Shown piece by piece: positions 34,288 through 45,047 of a stretch of DNA of 64,000 bases. The DNA is taken from the NCBI GenBank assembly GCA_029203125.1, contig CP119317.1:3782001-3846000 (forward strand), given 5' to 3'. Below the pieces are notes generated by a model that was not told the origin of the DNA, did no database searches, and saw only the letters and a program-made list of their open reading frames with translations. Position numbers and translations under genes: made by a program. The DNA comes from Candidatus Cohnella colombiensis (GTDB taxonomy: Bacteria > Bacillota > Bacilli > Paenibacillales > Paenibacillaceae). Positions within the stretch are counted from its first letter, which is position 1. The number at the start of each line of letters is the position of its first letter.

Positions 34288-35874
34288 GTGAAATTGATTA
34301 CATTTGAACAGTGGAAGCAGTGGAGCGGGAAGTACTCCCTGCTTCCTTACATAACAAGATTAGAGCTAGGTGGAGGAACAGTCACGCCACTGTTCTGGGA
34401 TCGGTGCTGGCTGGAGGCGTCTTCTTATTCTTGTCTGTTAGAGAGTGGCAAGGATGGCCGATACTCGATTGTGGGCATTAAGCCAGTGTCTGTCATTGAG
34501 GGGAAAGGTGAACGAGCGAAAGTATGGGAGCCAGAGTGTGGAGTAACGGAAGCACAGACTGAACGGTGGCTTCCGGTCAGCGAACACTCTGGTGCACCAC
34601 TTCCGCTAGTGAGGCAATGGTTGCAAGACTGGACAAGCCCAAGCCTGAAGCTTGGAGGCTTGCCCGACTGCATCGGTGGCGTACTGGGGCTATGGAGCTA
34701 TGATATTGTACGAAGCATCGAGCGATTGCCTACGTCCGCGAAGGATGATCTCGACATTCCCGACTACACCTTCCAAAGGTATGAAGAGCTGTGGATCGCA
34801 GATCATCAGGAGCGATGTGTATATTGTACGGTTCATGTTCCATTGCAGGAGCCGTTAACCGAGCAACAACTACATCAGCTCTACGAAGAAGCAGGGCAGC
34901 GTGCCGAGCGGATGGAGCAGCAATGGCGCAACTGGCTAGCGATCTCCGAAATCTCTGCCACACAGAAGAAGCATGCCACTATGCTTGCTATGATGGACAA
35001 GGACGACCTCCAAATTGACATTGAGAGCTTGCCTAACCTATCCACCTCGATGAGCAAATCGGAGTACGAACGTGCGGTTCGCAGAATCCAAGAGTACATC
35101 GGCCAAGGTGACATTTTCCAAGCGAATCTATCTCTGCGCCAAAGCCGTCCAATCGAGACGAGTCCTGAAGTGCTTTATGAGTGGTTACGTCTAGTGAACC
35201 CCTCCCCCTATATGGGATTGCTACGAACACCGTCCTTCGCGCTCGTCAGCGCTTCTCCTGAATTGCTGGTGAAGCTTGATGGCAACAAGCTGTCCACTCG
35301 GCCGATTGCGGGCACGCGCAGACGGGGGAGATCACCCGAGGAAGATCGTAAACTAGAGGATGAGCTGCTCACAAGTGAGAAGGAACGTGCAGAGCACGTC
35401 ATGCTCGTCGATCTGGAGCGCAACGATCTTGGACGAGTCGCCAAGTATGGCACGGTGAAGGTACCCGAGCTGATGACGGTAGAGCGCTATTCGCATGTGA
35501 TGCATCTCGTCTCTCAAGTGGAAGCGGAGCTTGCCCCTCATAAGGATACACTAGACGTGCTCGCTGCAGTGTTCCCTGGTGGAACGATAACCGGGGCACC
35601 CAAAGTGCGTACGATGGAAATTATCGAAGAGCTGGAACCGACGCGACGCGGTCCGTATACAGGTTCTTTCGGATGGATTGACTATAACGGCAATATGGAA
35701 TTTAATATAATTATTCGAACAATTGTTTTAAAGGACGGAGTCTGTCACATTCAAGCAGGTGCGGGGATCGTTATTGATTCAGTACCGGAGCGGGAATTCT
35801 ACGAGTCACTTAATAAAGCGAAGGCGCTATGGAAGGCCGTGCAATACCGCGAGAAGCAGGGGGAACTATTATGA
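34288..35874 (+). CDS. pabB: Aminodeoxychorismate synthase component I (PabB)
   Basis: Adds ammonia supplied by PabA to chorismate, giving 4-amino-4-deoxychorismate for folate. 528 residues of the TrpE/PabB chorismate-binding family. The C-terminal catalytic half has QANLSLRQSRP, SASPELLVKL, RPIAGTRRRGRS, LLTSEKERAEHVMLVDLERND, and PGGTITGAPKVRTMEIIEELEP. It is assigned PabB rather than TrpE because pabA, pabC and folP-B-K follow at once. GGGGAG is 6 bases before the GTG at 34288; the frame opens earlier without support. It overlaps pabA by 4 bases. Confidence 0.93.
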   Translation: MKLITFEQWKQWSGKYSLLPYITRLELGGGTVTPLFWDRCWLEASSYSCLLESGKDGRYSIVGIKPVSVIEGKGERAKVWEPECGVTEAQTERWLPVSEHSGAPLPLVRQWLQDWTSPSLKLGGLPDCIGGVLGLWSYDIVRSIERLPTSAKDDLDIPDYTFQRYEELWIADHQERCVYCTVHVPLQEPLTEQQLHQLYEEAGQRAERMEQQWRNWLAISEISATQKKHATMLAMMDKDDLQIDIESLPNLSTSMSKSEYERAVRRIQEYIGQGDIFQANLSLRQSRPIETSPEVLYEWLRLVNPSPYMGLLRTPSFALVSASPELLVKLDGNKLSTRPIAGTRRRGRSPEEDRKLEDELLTSEKERAEHVMLVDLERNDLGRVAKYGTVKVPELMTVERYSHVMHLVSQVEAELAPHKDTLDVLAAVFPGGTITGAPKVRTMEIIEELEPTRRGPYTGSFGWIDYNGNMEFNIIIRTIVLKDGVCHIQAGAGIVIDSVPEREFYESLNKAKALWKAVQYREKQGELL

Positions 35875-36452
35875 TACTCGTCATAGACAATTACGATTCA
35901 TTCACGTACAACTTGGTACAATATTTGGGGGAGCTTGGCGAAGAGGTTGTCGTTCATCGCAACGATGAGATTGATTTGGATGGCATCACGAAGCTGTCTC
36001 CGGATCATATTCTGATCTCTCCAGGACCTTGTACGCCGAATGAAGCAGGCATTAGCCTTGCCTTAATAGAGCGCTTTAAGGGTGAAATTCCAATTCTAGG
36101 CGTATGCCTTGGGCATCAATCGATCGGCCAAGCCTTCGGTGGCGATGTGATTCGTGCAGGTGAGCTGATGCACGGCAAAACTTCAGAGATAACCCACGAT
36201 GGGGGTACAATTTTCACGGATTTGCCATCGCCGTTCACAGCAACCAGATATCACTCCTTGATTGTGAAGCGCGAGACGCTTCCCGATTGCCTAGAGATCA
36301 GCGCACAGACGAGCGATGGACTCATTATGGGCTTGCGACACAAGGAATTCGTCGTTGAAGGGGTTCAGTTCCATCCAGAATCGATTATGACAGACCATGG
36401 TCTGAAAATATTGCGTAATTTCCTCAACTTTAAGTCGGGCGTGAGACAATGA
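35871..36452 (+). CDS. pabA: Aminodeoxychorismate/anthranilate synthase glutamine amidotransferase
   Basis: Class I glutamine amidotransferase of 193 residues supplying ammonia to PabB. The nucleophile Cys is in GVCLGHQSIG. His and Glu complete the triad in EGVQFHPESI. The N-terminal MILVIDNYDSFTYNL is typical. The start overlaps the pabB stop and the stop overlaps the pabC start (both ATGA), so the genes are translationally coupled. In B. subtilis the single amidotransferase here serves both PabB and TrpE; whether that holds here is not shown. Confidence 0.96.
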   Translation: MILVIDNYDSFTYNLVQYLGELGEEVVVHRNDEIDLDGITKLSPDHILISPGPCTPNEAGISLALIERFKGEIPILGVCLGHQSIGQAFGGDVIRAGELMHGKTSEITHDGGTIFTDLPSPFTATRYHSLIVKRETLPDCLEISAQTSDGLIMGLRHKEFVVEGVQFHPESIMTDHGLKILRNFLNFKSGVRQ

Positions 36453-37321
36453 AATTTTGGTGGAATGGTCAATTAACCGATCGTCATGTAGCCGTGATCT
36501 CAGCATTTGATCACGGTTTTTTGTACGGAATGGGATTGTTTGAGACGTTTCGCACTTATAACGGTCAACCTTGGCTGCTCGAACAGCATGCCACTCGGAT
36601 GCAAGCGGGCTGTGAGCAGCTAGGTATCCGCTATACCCCTGATCTCATTGAGATTAAGCAGGCGATTGCATATTTGCTTGAAGCGAATAATCTAAGTGAG
36701 GCGTATATACGCTGGTCGGTATCTGCGGGTGAGGGTGCGATTGGATTGCCAACCACAGATTACGATCAGCCAAATGTGTTGATTCACATCAAGGAGCTGG
36801 TGACTGATCATCCAGATACGCGCCAAGGGAAAACGGTTCGCAAGCTCAAGCTCCTACGGAGCACGCCTGAAACAGGACTACGGCTAAAATCATTCCATTA
36901 TATGAACAATATCGTTGCGAAGCGCGAACTGATCGCAGCAGGGTCAGCTCCAGGGACGGAGGGGCTATTTCTTCATGCGAATGGTCATATTGTGGAAGGG
37001 ATGGTTAGCAACATCTTTTGGATTTCACAGGGGACGCTCTACACACCCTCAGTCGAAACGGGATTATTGCCCGGCATTACACGCGAAGCAGTTATCGCAC
37101 TTGTGAAAGCCAATGGTCGTTCAGTGCAGGAAGGGTTCTTTAAGTGGGAAGAGCTCGTGCAAGCAGATGAAGTATTTCTTACGAGCTCAATTCAAGAGAT
37201 TGTTCCTGTAACGATGCTCGAGGACGAACAGGGGCGATCCGTGAGCACTAAGCTAACGATCGGTCCGAATACCACGGAATTGATGCGTCAATACCGAAGT
37301 CAGGCAGAAGGAAGGAAATAG
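36449..37321 (+). CDS. pabC: Aminodeoxychorismate lyase (PabC)
   Basis: PLP fold-type IV enzyme that splits aminodeoxychorismate into p-aminobenzoate and pyruvate. 290 residues. The start has DHGFLYGMGLFETFRTYNG; the PLP lysine is expected in LKSFHYMNNIVAKRE; EGMVSNIFWI and TGLLPGITREAVI are family blocks. D-amino-acid and branched-chain aminotransferases share this fold; the operon decides the call. It overlaps pabA by 4 bases, and folP starts 5 bases after it. Confidence 0.93.
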   Translation: MKFWWNGQLTDRHVAVISAFDHGFLYGMGLFETFRTYNGQPWLLEQHATRMQAGCEQLGIRYTPDLIEIKQAIAYLLEANNLSEAYIRWSVSAGEGAIGLPTTDYDQPNVLIHIKELVTDHPDTRQGKTVRKLKLLRSTPETGLRLKSFHYMNNIVAKRELIAAGSAPGTEGLFLHANGHIVEGMVSNIFWISQGTLYTPSVETGLLPGITREAVIALVKANGRSVQEGFFKWEELVQADEVFLTSSIQEIVPVTMLEDEQGRSVSTKLTIGPNTTELMRQYRSQAEGRK

Positions 37322-37326
37322 ACACA

Positions 37327-38178
37327 ATGAACCCGACATTTTACACACGCAAGTATAAGTTCAAAGATGGATTAACGCTTGAGCTCGGTCAGCGCACGTT
37401 AATTATGGGCATTCTGAATGCAACACCGGACTCGTTCTCCGACGGTGGAAAGTATATTGAGGTTGAAGCGGCTGTAGCACGGGCAAAGCAAATGGCGGCA
37501 GAGGGCGCAGATCTTATCGATATCGGTGGCGAATCGACGCGACCTGGACATGCTGCGGTTTCCACTGAAGAAGAATTGCAGCGAATTATTCCGATCATTC
37601 GTGCGGTAAGCACAGAAGTTAAGCTTCCGATTAGCGTCGATACGTATAAAGCGGAGGTTGCTCGTCAAGCATTAGAGGCGGGTGCGCATATTGTTAACGA
37701 TGTATGGGGCTTACGAAGAGATGCGGGAATGGCAGCAGTTGTGGCGGAATTCGGCTGTCCCGTCATTATTATGCATAACCGCGAGGCGCGTGACTATACA
37801 GATTATGTTCCGGATGTCCTACAGGATTTGAACGATTGTGTGCGGATTGCGCATCGTGCCGGAGTAAGCGACGATCAAATTTGGCTTGATCCAGGAATAG
37901 GCTTTGCCAAGAATGATGCGGAAAATGTTGAATTAATGGGACGACTGGACGAGCTCGTAGCGTTAGGATTTCCGGTGCTGCTTGCCACCTCTCGCAAAAC
38001 CTTTATTCGGAACACGTTAGGCGTTACGGCCGATGATGCAGTCGAAGGCACAGGAGCAACGGTTGCACTTGGCATCGCGCAGGGCTGTCAGATCGTGAGA
38101 GTTCATGACATTAAGCAGATGAAGCGGGTGGCGACGTTAACCGATGCCATCGTCTATAAACAAGCAGGGAGGAATTAA
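37327..38178 (+). CDS. folP: Dihydropteroate synthase
   Basis: Condenses p-aminobenzoate with hydroxymethyl-dihydropterin pyrophosphate; the sulfonamide target. 283 residues. The signature blocks are IMGILNATPDSFSDGGK, DIGGESTRPG, NDVWGLRRD, LDPGIGFAKN, ATSRKTFI, and RVHDIKQMK. AAGGAA in the end of pabC serves as the ribosome binding site. folB follows at once. Confidence 0.97.
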   Translation: MNPTFYTRKYKFKDGLTLELGQRTLIMGILNATPDSFSDGGKYIEVEAAVARAKQMAAEGADLIDIGGESTRPGHAAVSTEEELQRIIPIIRAVSTEVKLPISVDTYKAEVARQALEAGAHIVNDVWGLRRDAGMAAVVAEFGCPVIIMHNREARDYTDYVPDVLQDLNDCVRIAHRAGVSDDQIWLDPGIGFAKNDAENVELMGRLDELVALGFPVLLATSRKTFIRNTLGVTADDAVEGTGATVALGIAQGCQIVRVHDIKQMKRVATLTDAIVYKQAGRN

Positions 38179-38179
38179 G

Positions 38180-38572
38180 ATGGATCGAATGTTGCTTAAA
38201 AAGATGGTATTTTTCGGATATCACGGGGTTATTCCTGAGGAAAATCGCCTAGGTCAAAAGTACGCTGTAGATTTGGATATGCGTCTCAATTTAAGACCAG
38301 CCGGGCATTCTGACGATGTGAATGATACAGTCAACTATGCGGACGTGCATACACTCGTAAAACAAATTGTTGAGGGACCTGCTGTAAAATTGATAGAGAC
38401 GTTAGCTGAAAAGATTGCGTCATCTGTACTAGGTACGTATACTAGTATCATTGAAGTGACGGTGTCGGTAACGAAGCCGAATCCGCCCTTCGACATTACG
38501 TTCGATGGTGTAACCGTTGAGCTTCGCAGACGTCGAGGCCCGGATGGAGCTGTCGTCGCGGTAGAGGATTGA
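38180..38572 (+). CDS. folB: Dihydroneopterin aldolase
   Basis: Converts dihydroneopterin to hydroxymethyl-dihydropterin. 130 residues with FFGYHGVIPEENRLGQKY, the NYADVHTLVKQIVEG block and the catalytic-lysine region VTVSVTKPNPPF. GGGAGGAA is 7 bases before the ATG at 38180, one base after the folP stop; the longer frame inside folP is rejected. Confidence 0.96.
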   Translation: MDRMLLKKMVFFGYHGVIPEENRLGQKYAVDLDMRLNLRPAGHSDDVNDTVNYADVHTLVKQIVEGPAVKLIETLAEKIASSVLGTYTSIIEVTVSVTKPNPPFDITFDGVTVELRRRRGPDGAVVAVED

Positions 38573-38578
38573 TTCATT

Positions 38579-39082
38579 GTGCAACAAGCTTATGTGGCGC
38601 TGGGCGCCAATCTTGGTGATCGTGAAGCATCGCTTCGCGGTGCGATCCGCCATATTGCAGCAGAAGCTGCAATTGAACTAACTGCGATTTCACCCGTGTA
38701 TGAGACTGCGCCGGTAGGTTATACAGAGCAGCCTTCTTTTCTAAATATGGTTGCAGCGCTTCGGACGGAGCTTTCACCGCTTGAGCTGCTTCGACGTTTA
38801 CTTGCAATTGAGCAGGAGATGGGAAGAGTACGCGACATTCGGTGGGGCCCGCGCAATATCGATTTGGATTTACTCGTTGTTGGAGAGACAGTGCTGGAAA
38901 CGTCGGAGTTAACGCTACCGCACCCGCGTATGGGAGAGCGGGCATTCGTGCTTGTACCTCTGCGTGATGTGTGGGAGGATGCGTCTAGCTTTCCATGGGA
39001 ACGGCAGCTGTCGAAGATGAATCTTATAGATGAAGGCATTGAACAATGGGCGGTTTGGCACATGTCGGACTTGCTTGCTTAA
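38579..39082 (+). CDS. folK: 2-amino-4-hydroxy-6-hydroxymethyldihydropteridine pyrophosphokinase
   Basis: Transfers pyrophosphate from ATP to hydroxymethyl-dihydropterin. 167 residues, starting with GTG 6 bases after folB. Motifs are ALGANLGDREASL, SPVYETAPVGY, FLNMVAAL, EQEMGRVRDIRWGPRNIDLDLL, and LPHPRMGERAFVLVPL. In B. subtilis a small HTH gene (yazB) separates folK from dusB. Here only 15 bases do, so yazB is absent. Confidence 0.97.
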   Translation: MQQAYVALGANLGDREASLRGAIRHIAAEAAIELTAISPVYETAPVGYTEQPSFLNMVAALRTELSPLELLRRLLAIEQEMGRVRDIRWGPRNIDLDLLVVGETVLETSELTLPHPRMGERAFVLVPLRDVWEDASSFPWERQLSKMNLIDEGIEQWAVWHMSDLLA

Positions 39083-39097
39083 TGGAAGGAGGGACTT

Positions 39098-40099
39098 ATG
39101 ATGTTGAAGATTGGCAATGTACAGATGAACAATAATGTGGTGCTCGCCCCGATGGCGGGTGTATGCAACCCTGCTTTTCGTCTTATTGCAAAGGAGTTCG
39201 GATGCGGACTTGTTTGTGCGGAGATGGTGAGCGACAAGGCAATTCTGCATGGCAATAAGCGGACGCTGGAGATGCTGTTCGTTGACGAACGGGAAAAGCC
39301 GCTGAGCTTGCAAATATTCGGTGGAGACAAGGAGTCCCTTGTCGAAGCTGTGAAATTCGTCGATCAGAACACGAATGCGGACATCATTGATATTAATATG
39401 GGTTGTCCAGTGCCAAAGGTAACGAAGTGCGATGCAGGTGCAAGATGGCTGCTCGATCCGCAAAAAATATATGATATGGTATCGTATGCTGTCGAAGCTG
39501 CGAAGCTTAAGCCGGTAACGGTGAAGATGCGGATTGGCTGGGATGATCAACACATCTATGCAGTTGAAAATGCGCAGGCGGTTGAACGTGCAGGCGGTGC
39601 CGCGGTTAGTGTGCATGGTCGGACGAGAGAGCAACTCTATACGGGAGTAGCGAATTGGGACATTCTACGCGATGTGAAACAAGCGGTGAACATTCCTGTC
39701 ATCGGTAACGGTGATGTATTCTCTCCTGAAGATGCGAAGCGACTGCTTGAGCATACAAATTGTGATGGCGTCATGATTGGTCGTGGTGCGCTCGGTAACC
39801 CTTGGATGCTGTATCGTACCGTTCATTTTCTCACTCGTGGAGAACTGCTCCCTGATCCTAAGGTAAGCGAGAAGATTCGGATTGCAATGCTGCACCTCGA
39901 TCGTTTATCAGACTTGAAGGGTGAAAGTGTTGCAGTAAGGGAAATGCGCAAGCACCTGGCGTGGTACTTGAAAGGGATGCCGGATTCTGCGAAGGTGAAA
40001 GATTCGATTATGGATCTGACGAGTCGCTCGGCAGTAGAGAAGATTCTTATGGAATATGTTGAATTTGTTGAAGAGTTCAATGCAAATGCTGCTGTGTAA
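39098..40099 (+). CDS. dusB: tRNA-dihydrouridine synthase (DusB type)
   Basis: FMN enzyme reducing uridine to dihydrouridine in tRNA D-loops. 333 residues with VVLAPMAGVCNPAFR, the NMGCPVPKVTKCDAGARW block carrying the catalytic Cys, VKMRIGWDD, VHGRTREQLYTG, VIGNGDVFSPEDA and MIGRGALGNPW. AAGGAGGG precedes ATGATG; either Met could be used. It matches B. subtilis YacF by position between folK and lysS. Confidence 0.96.
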   Translation: MMLKIGNVQMNNNVVLAPMAGVCNPAFRLIAKEFGCGLVCAEMVSDKAILHGNKRTLEMLFVDEREKPLSLQIFGGDKESLVEAVKFVDQNTNADIIDINMGCPVPKVTKCDAGARWLLDPQKIYDMVSYAVEAAKLKPVTVKMRIGWDDQHIYAVENAQAVERAGGAAVSVHGRTREQLYTGVANWDILRDVKQAVNIPVIGNGDVFSPEDAKRLLEHTNCDGVMIGRGALGNPWMLYRTVHFLTRGELLPDPKVSEKIRIAMLHLDRLSDLKGESVAVREMRKHLAWYLKGMPDSAKVKDSIMDLTSRSAVEKILMEYVEFVEEFNANAAV

Positions 40100-40177
40100 C
40101 AGTAGAATGTTGCACAAGCTGTCTTACAGTGAAATGAAGCGCATACATTTTGAAGGAAATTTGGGCACTTCCGTGAA

Positions 40178-40206
40178 TTGACATTTTTGAGGGGTTGAAA
40201 TATAAT
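40178..40206 (+). promoter_or_regulatory. Consensus sigma-A promoter of greA
   Basis: TTGACA at 40178-40183 and TATAAT at 40201-40206 are both perfect, with the ideal 17-base spacer. It predicts a leader of about 120 bases before greA. Confidence 0.85.
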
Positions 40207-40224
40207 CAGAAACAATATTCGCCC

Positions 40225-40298
40225 GCTAATCTGGAATTCGCTGGACGAAGGCAATTTCATTGTCATGTCCGCGATGACCTGCCATATATTTGATTAGC
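40225..40298 (+). promoter_or_regulatory. Structured 5' leader of greA
   Basis: GCTAATC (40225-40231) and GATTAGC (40292-40298) are a perfect 7-bp inverted repeat closing a region that contains a second hairpin, GTCAT (40262-40266) with ATGAC (40274-40278). A second TTGACA sits at 40313. I match it to no known riboswitch class. Confidence 0.45.
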
Positions 40299-40336
40299 AA
40301 CCCTGAAAATTATTGACATGACAGGAGATCGGTGAG

Positions 40337-40813
40337 ATGAGCGATAAGGAAGTTCTTCTAACCCTTGATGGGCTGAAGAGGCTGGAAGAGGAGCTTGAGA
40401 ACCTCAAGTCGGTCAAGCGCCGCGAAGTGGCGGAGCGTATCAAGATAGCGATTGGTTACGGAGATATCAGCGAAAACTCGGAGTACGAGGACGCGAAAAA
40501 CGAGCAAGCATTCATTGAAGGTCGAATTATTACGCTAGAGAAGATGCTGCGCAATGCCCGCATCATTAATAGTGAAGAAATCGATTTGGAGACAGTAGGG
40601 ATCGGATCGACGGTTGTTGTAGAAGATTTGGAATTTGGCGATATGGTCGATTACACGATTGTCGGCACAGCGGAATCTGATCCACTCAACAATAAGATTT
40701 CTAATGAGAGCCCTGTGGGCAGAGCGATTATTGGCAAAAAGAAGGGTACGACCGTTGAAGTCAACGTTCCTGCGGGCATCATTCAATACAAAATTGTCGA
40801 CATCAAAAGATAA
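40337..40813 (+). CDS. greA: Transcription elongation factor GreA
   Basis: Stimulates the intrinsic transcript cleavage of backtracked RNA polymerase. 158 residues: an N-terminal antiparallel coiled coil (residues about 10-75) with the tip acidic block GDISENSEYEDAKNEQ, and a C-terminal FKBP-like domain with SPVGRAIIGKKKG. AGGAGATCGGTGAG lies before the ATG. Flanked by a consensus promoter and a terminator, so it is probably monocistronic. Confidence 0.98.
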   Translation: MSDKEVLLTLDGLKRLEEELENLKSVKRREVAERIKIAIGYGDISENSEYEDAKNEQAFIEGRIITLEKMLRNARIINSEEIDLETVGIGSTVVVEDLEFGDMVDYTIVGTAESDPLNNKISNESPVGRAIIGKKKGTTVEVNVPAGIIQYKIVDIKR

Positions 40814-40887
40814 ATCGGTAATTCATCGGGTGGTATCCAAACTCATTACGCCATCGATTGAAGTGAAATGTTGCACGCTGTGGGATG

Positions 40888-40912
40888 AAAAGCTTCCTTA
40901 GGAAGCTTTTTT
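40888..40912 (+). terminator. Intrinsic terminator after greA
   Basis: AAAAGCTTCC pairs perfectly with GGAAGCTTTT around TTA, with the T-run continuing (TTTTTT). Confidence 0.9.
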
Positions 40913-40991
40913 GCCTGTAAATTGGTTATGTTGAATTGTACGTGCGATTGCGTATGGCTTGGGGATAAAGGAAATGAAGGAGCGCTTAGTC

Positions 40992-42494
40992 ATGGATAAT
41001 GTGGATCAGACAGAAATAGCGGAGTTAAGTGAATTACTACAAATCCGCAGAGGGAAATTGGACGAGCTTCGAGGCCTGGGCATCGATCCGTTCGGTTCGC
41101 CATTTAAACCTACTCATCATGCAACTGATATTTTGTCTGCGTATGAAGCGCTGACGAACGAAGAGCTTGAGGAGAAGGGCATAGAGGTTTTGATTGCTGG
41201 TCGGATTATGACAAAGCGCGTAATGGGTAAGGCTGCATTTGCTCACTTGCAGGATTTGAGCGGTAGAATGCAAATTTATGTGCGTCAGGATTCCGTTTCG
41301 GAAAGTCAATACGCAGCTTTCAATTTACTCGACATCGGTGATTTGATCGGTGTGTCTGGTCACGTTTTCAGAACGAAGACGGGCGAAATCTCAGTGAAGG
41401 CAAAGGAAGTCATCGTATTGACGAAGTCTTTGCTACCATTGCCGGATAAATTCCATGGACTGAAGGATGTTGAGACACGGTATCGCGAACGTTATGTCGA
41501 TCTCATTGTGAACCCTGATGTTCAGAAGACGTTCATTACGCGGTCCAAGATTATTCAATCGATGCGTCGATATTTGGATAACCTCGGTTTCCTTGAAGTA
41601 GAAACACCAACCTTGCACACGATTGCTGGGGGAGCATCGGCTCGTCCTTTTATTACACATCATAATGCACTTGATATGCAGCTCTATATGCGGATCGCAA
41701 TTGAGCTTCACCTGAAGCGTTTGATCGTGGGCGGTTTGGAAAAGGTGTACGAAATCGGACGAGTTTATCGTAACGAAGGTATATCCACGCGTCACAATCC
41801 AGAGTTTACGATGATCGAGCTGTATGAGGCTTATGCAGACTATGAGGACATTATGCGCCTGACTGAGGGTGTAATTGCTCATATTGCGCAAGAGGTGTTA
41901 GGTACAACGGTGATTACGTATCAAGGTCAAGAGGTCGATTTAACACCTGCTTGGCGTCGTGTATCTATGACGGATTTGGTCAAGGAAACTGTAGGTGTTG
42001 ATTTCTCTGTGCAGATGACGGATGAAGAGGCTCATCGCTTGGCGAAGGAACATAAGGTTCCTGTGGAGAAGCACATGTCCTTTGGACATATCGTAAATGC
42101 ATTCTTCGAGCAGTTCTGTGAGCATACGTTGATTCAACCTACATTCGTTACAGGCCATCCTGTTGCGATTTCACCACTTGCGAAGAAGAATGCGTCCGAT
42201 CCGCGGTTTACGGATCGTTTTGAATTGTTTATTGTAGCGCGCGAGCATGCGAATGCGTTCACGGAGCTTAATGATCCGATTGACCAACGTAGTCGCTTCG
42301 AGGCGCAGTTAGTTGAGAAGGAAGCAGGCAACGATGAAGCGCATGAGATGGACGATGATTTCATTCGTGCCCTCGAATACGGGATGCCACCAACAGGTGG
42401 ACTCGGAATCGGGATCGATCGCCTTATTATGCTGTTGACGGATGCTCCATCGATCCGTGACGTGCTGCTCTTCCCGCATATGCGCGATCGGTAA
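40992..42494 (+). CDS. lysS: Lysyl-tRNA synthetase, class II
   Basis: Charges tRNA-Lys. 500 residues: N-terminal OB-fold anticodon-binding domain (about residues 55-165, with IAGRIMTKRVMGKAAFAHLQ), then the class II catalytic core with motif 1 (RRYLDNLGFLEVETPTL), motif 2 (RVYRNEGISTRHNPEFTMIE) and motif 3 (GLGIGIDRLIMLLT). The open frame begins at 40959, but AAGGAG at 40977-40982 is 9 bases from the ATG at 40992. An rRNA operon follows, as in B. subtilis. Confidence 0.98.
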   Translation: MDNVDQTEIAELSELLQIRRGKLDELRGLGIDPFGSPFKPTHHATDILSAYEALTNEELEEKGIEVLIAGRIMTKRVMGKAAFAHLQDLSGRMQIYVRQDSVSESQYAAFNLLDIGDLIGVSGHVFRTKTGEISVKAKEVIVLTKSLLPLPDKFHGLKDVETRYRERYVDLIVNPDVQKTFITRSKIIQSMRRYLDNLGFLEVETPTLHTIAGGASARPFITHHNALDMQLYMRIAIELHLKRLIVGGLEKVYEIGRVYRNEGISTRHNPEFTMIELYEAYADYEDIMRLTEGVIAHIAQEVLGTTVITYQGQEVDLTPAWRRVSMTDLVKETVGVDFSVQMTDEEAHRLAKEHKVPVEKHMSFGHIVNAFFEQFCEHTLIQPTFVTGHPVAISPLAKKNASDPRFTDRFELFIVAREHANAFTELNDPIDQRSRFEAQLVEKEAGNDEAHEMDDDFIRALEYGMPPTGGLGIGIDRLIMLLTDAPSIRDVLLFPHMRDR

Positions 42495-42505
42495 GATTTT
42501 AAGTG

Positions 42506-42543
42506 AATCGGTCATACACCTTGGGGTGTGTGGCCGATTTTTG
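42506..42543 (+). terminator. Intrinsic terminator after lysS
   Basis: AATCGG and ACACC pair with CCGATT and GGTGT with small internal mismatches, followed by TTTTTG. Confidence 0.85.
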
Positions 42544-42798
42544 TTACATAGGAGACAATATTAAACCGTCTATGTCTATGTCACGGTATCCCTCTCGCTC
42601 AGAAGGGATTCTGCTAAGTCTCCATTACCTTTAGCATTAGCAGCACGCAGTGACACTTTTTATCACTACAGTTCACTCACTCGTACTTTCGATGTACGCT
42701 ATTACAGTTATAGTAGGTTAAACATCTCATGTACGTTATAGAAGGGGTAAGGGTAACAAGGTATAGGTTAGTGACATACTGTAAGTAAACGAAATGAT

Positions 42799-42875
42799 TT
42801 ATAGGAGCAAATAATTAATGTAATAAAATTCCTATAAGAAAACTGTTGCAATCGCCTATGGAGACGTGATATATT
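42799..42875 (+). promoter_or_regulatory. rRNA operon promoter with AT-rich upstream element
   Basis: TTGCAA at 42846-42851, an 18-base spacer and TATATT at 42870-42875. Just upstream (42807-42830) is an AT-rich stretch suited to an UP element, itself bracketed by a perfect 8-bp inverted repeat TTATAGGA/TCCTATAA. The interval 42545-42795 between the lysS terminator and this point shows no gene or clear motif. Confidence 0.6.
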
Positions 42876-42929
42876 ATTTAAGCCGCTTCGAAAGACGGCG
42901 TAACACACTGAAACAACAGCAACACAAAT

Positions 42930-42944
42930 TGTTCTTTGAAAACT
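42930..42944 (+). promoter_or_regulatory. rRNA boxA antitermination element
   Basis: TGTTCTTTGAAAACT matches the boxA element of Bacillales rRNA leaders, where NusB/NusE bind. Its 3' part is also the left arm of the 16S processing stem: 42938-42954 pairs with 44657-44673, 17 positions with one G-T. Confidence 0.75.
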
Positions 42945-43059
42945 GAATTCGAGCGAATTACGGTAATAAAAAAAGTCTTGCAGTGACTACGGTCGCAGTA
43001 AGCAAACCAGCAATACAGATTGAGCCATTTGGCTCTCACAATATGAAGCTTCGGCTTCT

Positions 43060-44621
<1,562 letters not shown>

Positions 44622-44730
44622 AGCCCCTTGAGGGCTATAACAGATTACCGTATGAAGCTCGAGTTCAGTTTTGAGAGAGCAAGTCTCTTTCAATAAGTAA
44701 TACCCGTGTATGTTTGGCGACATACGCACC

Positions 44731-44848
44731 TGTCTGGTGGTAATGGCGGAGGGGTACCACGCGTACCCATCTCGAACACGACCGTTAAGCCCTCCAGCGC
44801 CAATGGTACTTGGACCGCAGGGTCCTGGGAGAGTAGGACGCCGCCAGG
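44731..44848 (+). rRNA. 5S ribosomal RNA, located between 16S and 23S
   Basis: GGCGGAGGGGTACCACGCGT, CCCATCTCGAACACG, GTTAAGCCCTCCAGCGCC and GAGAGTAGGACGCCGCCAGG are 5S landmarks. The terminal helix I can form (CCTGTCTGG with CCAGGCAGG, 44729-44852). A weak hairpin and TTTTTT follow it. It lies upstream of the tRNAs, and no 5S is found after 23S in this window. Confidence 0.93.
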
Positions 44849-44850
44849 CA

Positions 44851-44872
44851 GGCCCGATATTGGGGCTTTTTT
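44851..44872 (+). terminator. Weak terminator-like hairpin after 5S
   Basis: AGGCCC and GGGGCT pair with one mismatch around GATATT and are followed by TTTTTT. In the middle of an rRNA operon it must be read through, presumably by boxA-dependent antitermination, or it is a relic of a 5S that once ended an operon. Confidence 0.45.
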
Positions 44873-44890
44873 AATCGCCGGAACTAGCGA

Positions 44891-44967
<77 letters not shown>

Positions 44968-45047
44968 CAAACCCACAGTAACGGGGTCCCCGAAAAGTAA
45001 TCGGAATAACCTTCGGAGGATAACGTCACTTTTTGGGGAAATAGTTT

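Noticed and set aside
39083..39097. Search for yazB between folK and dusB
   Set aside because: Only 15 bases separate the genes, so the small HTH gene of B. subtilis is absent here.
45001..45047. Possible attenuator between tRNA-Ile and tRNA-Ala
   Set aside because: Short GC pairings exist but none forms a convincing stem-T structure; normal tRNA spacer.
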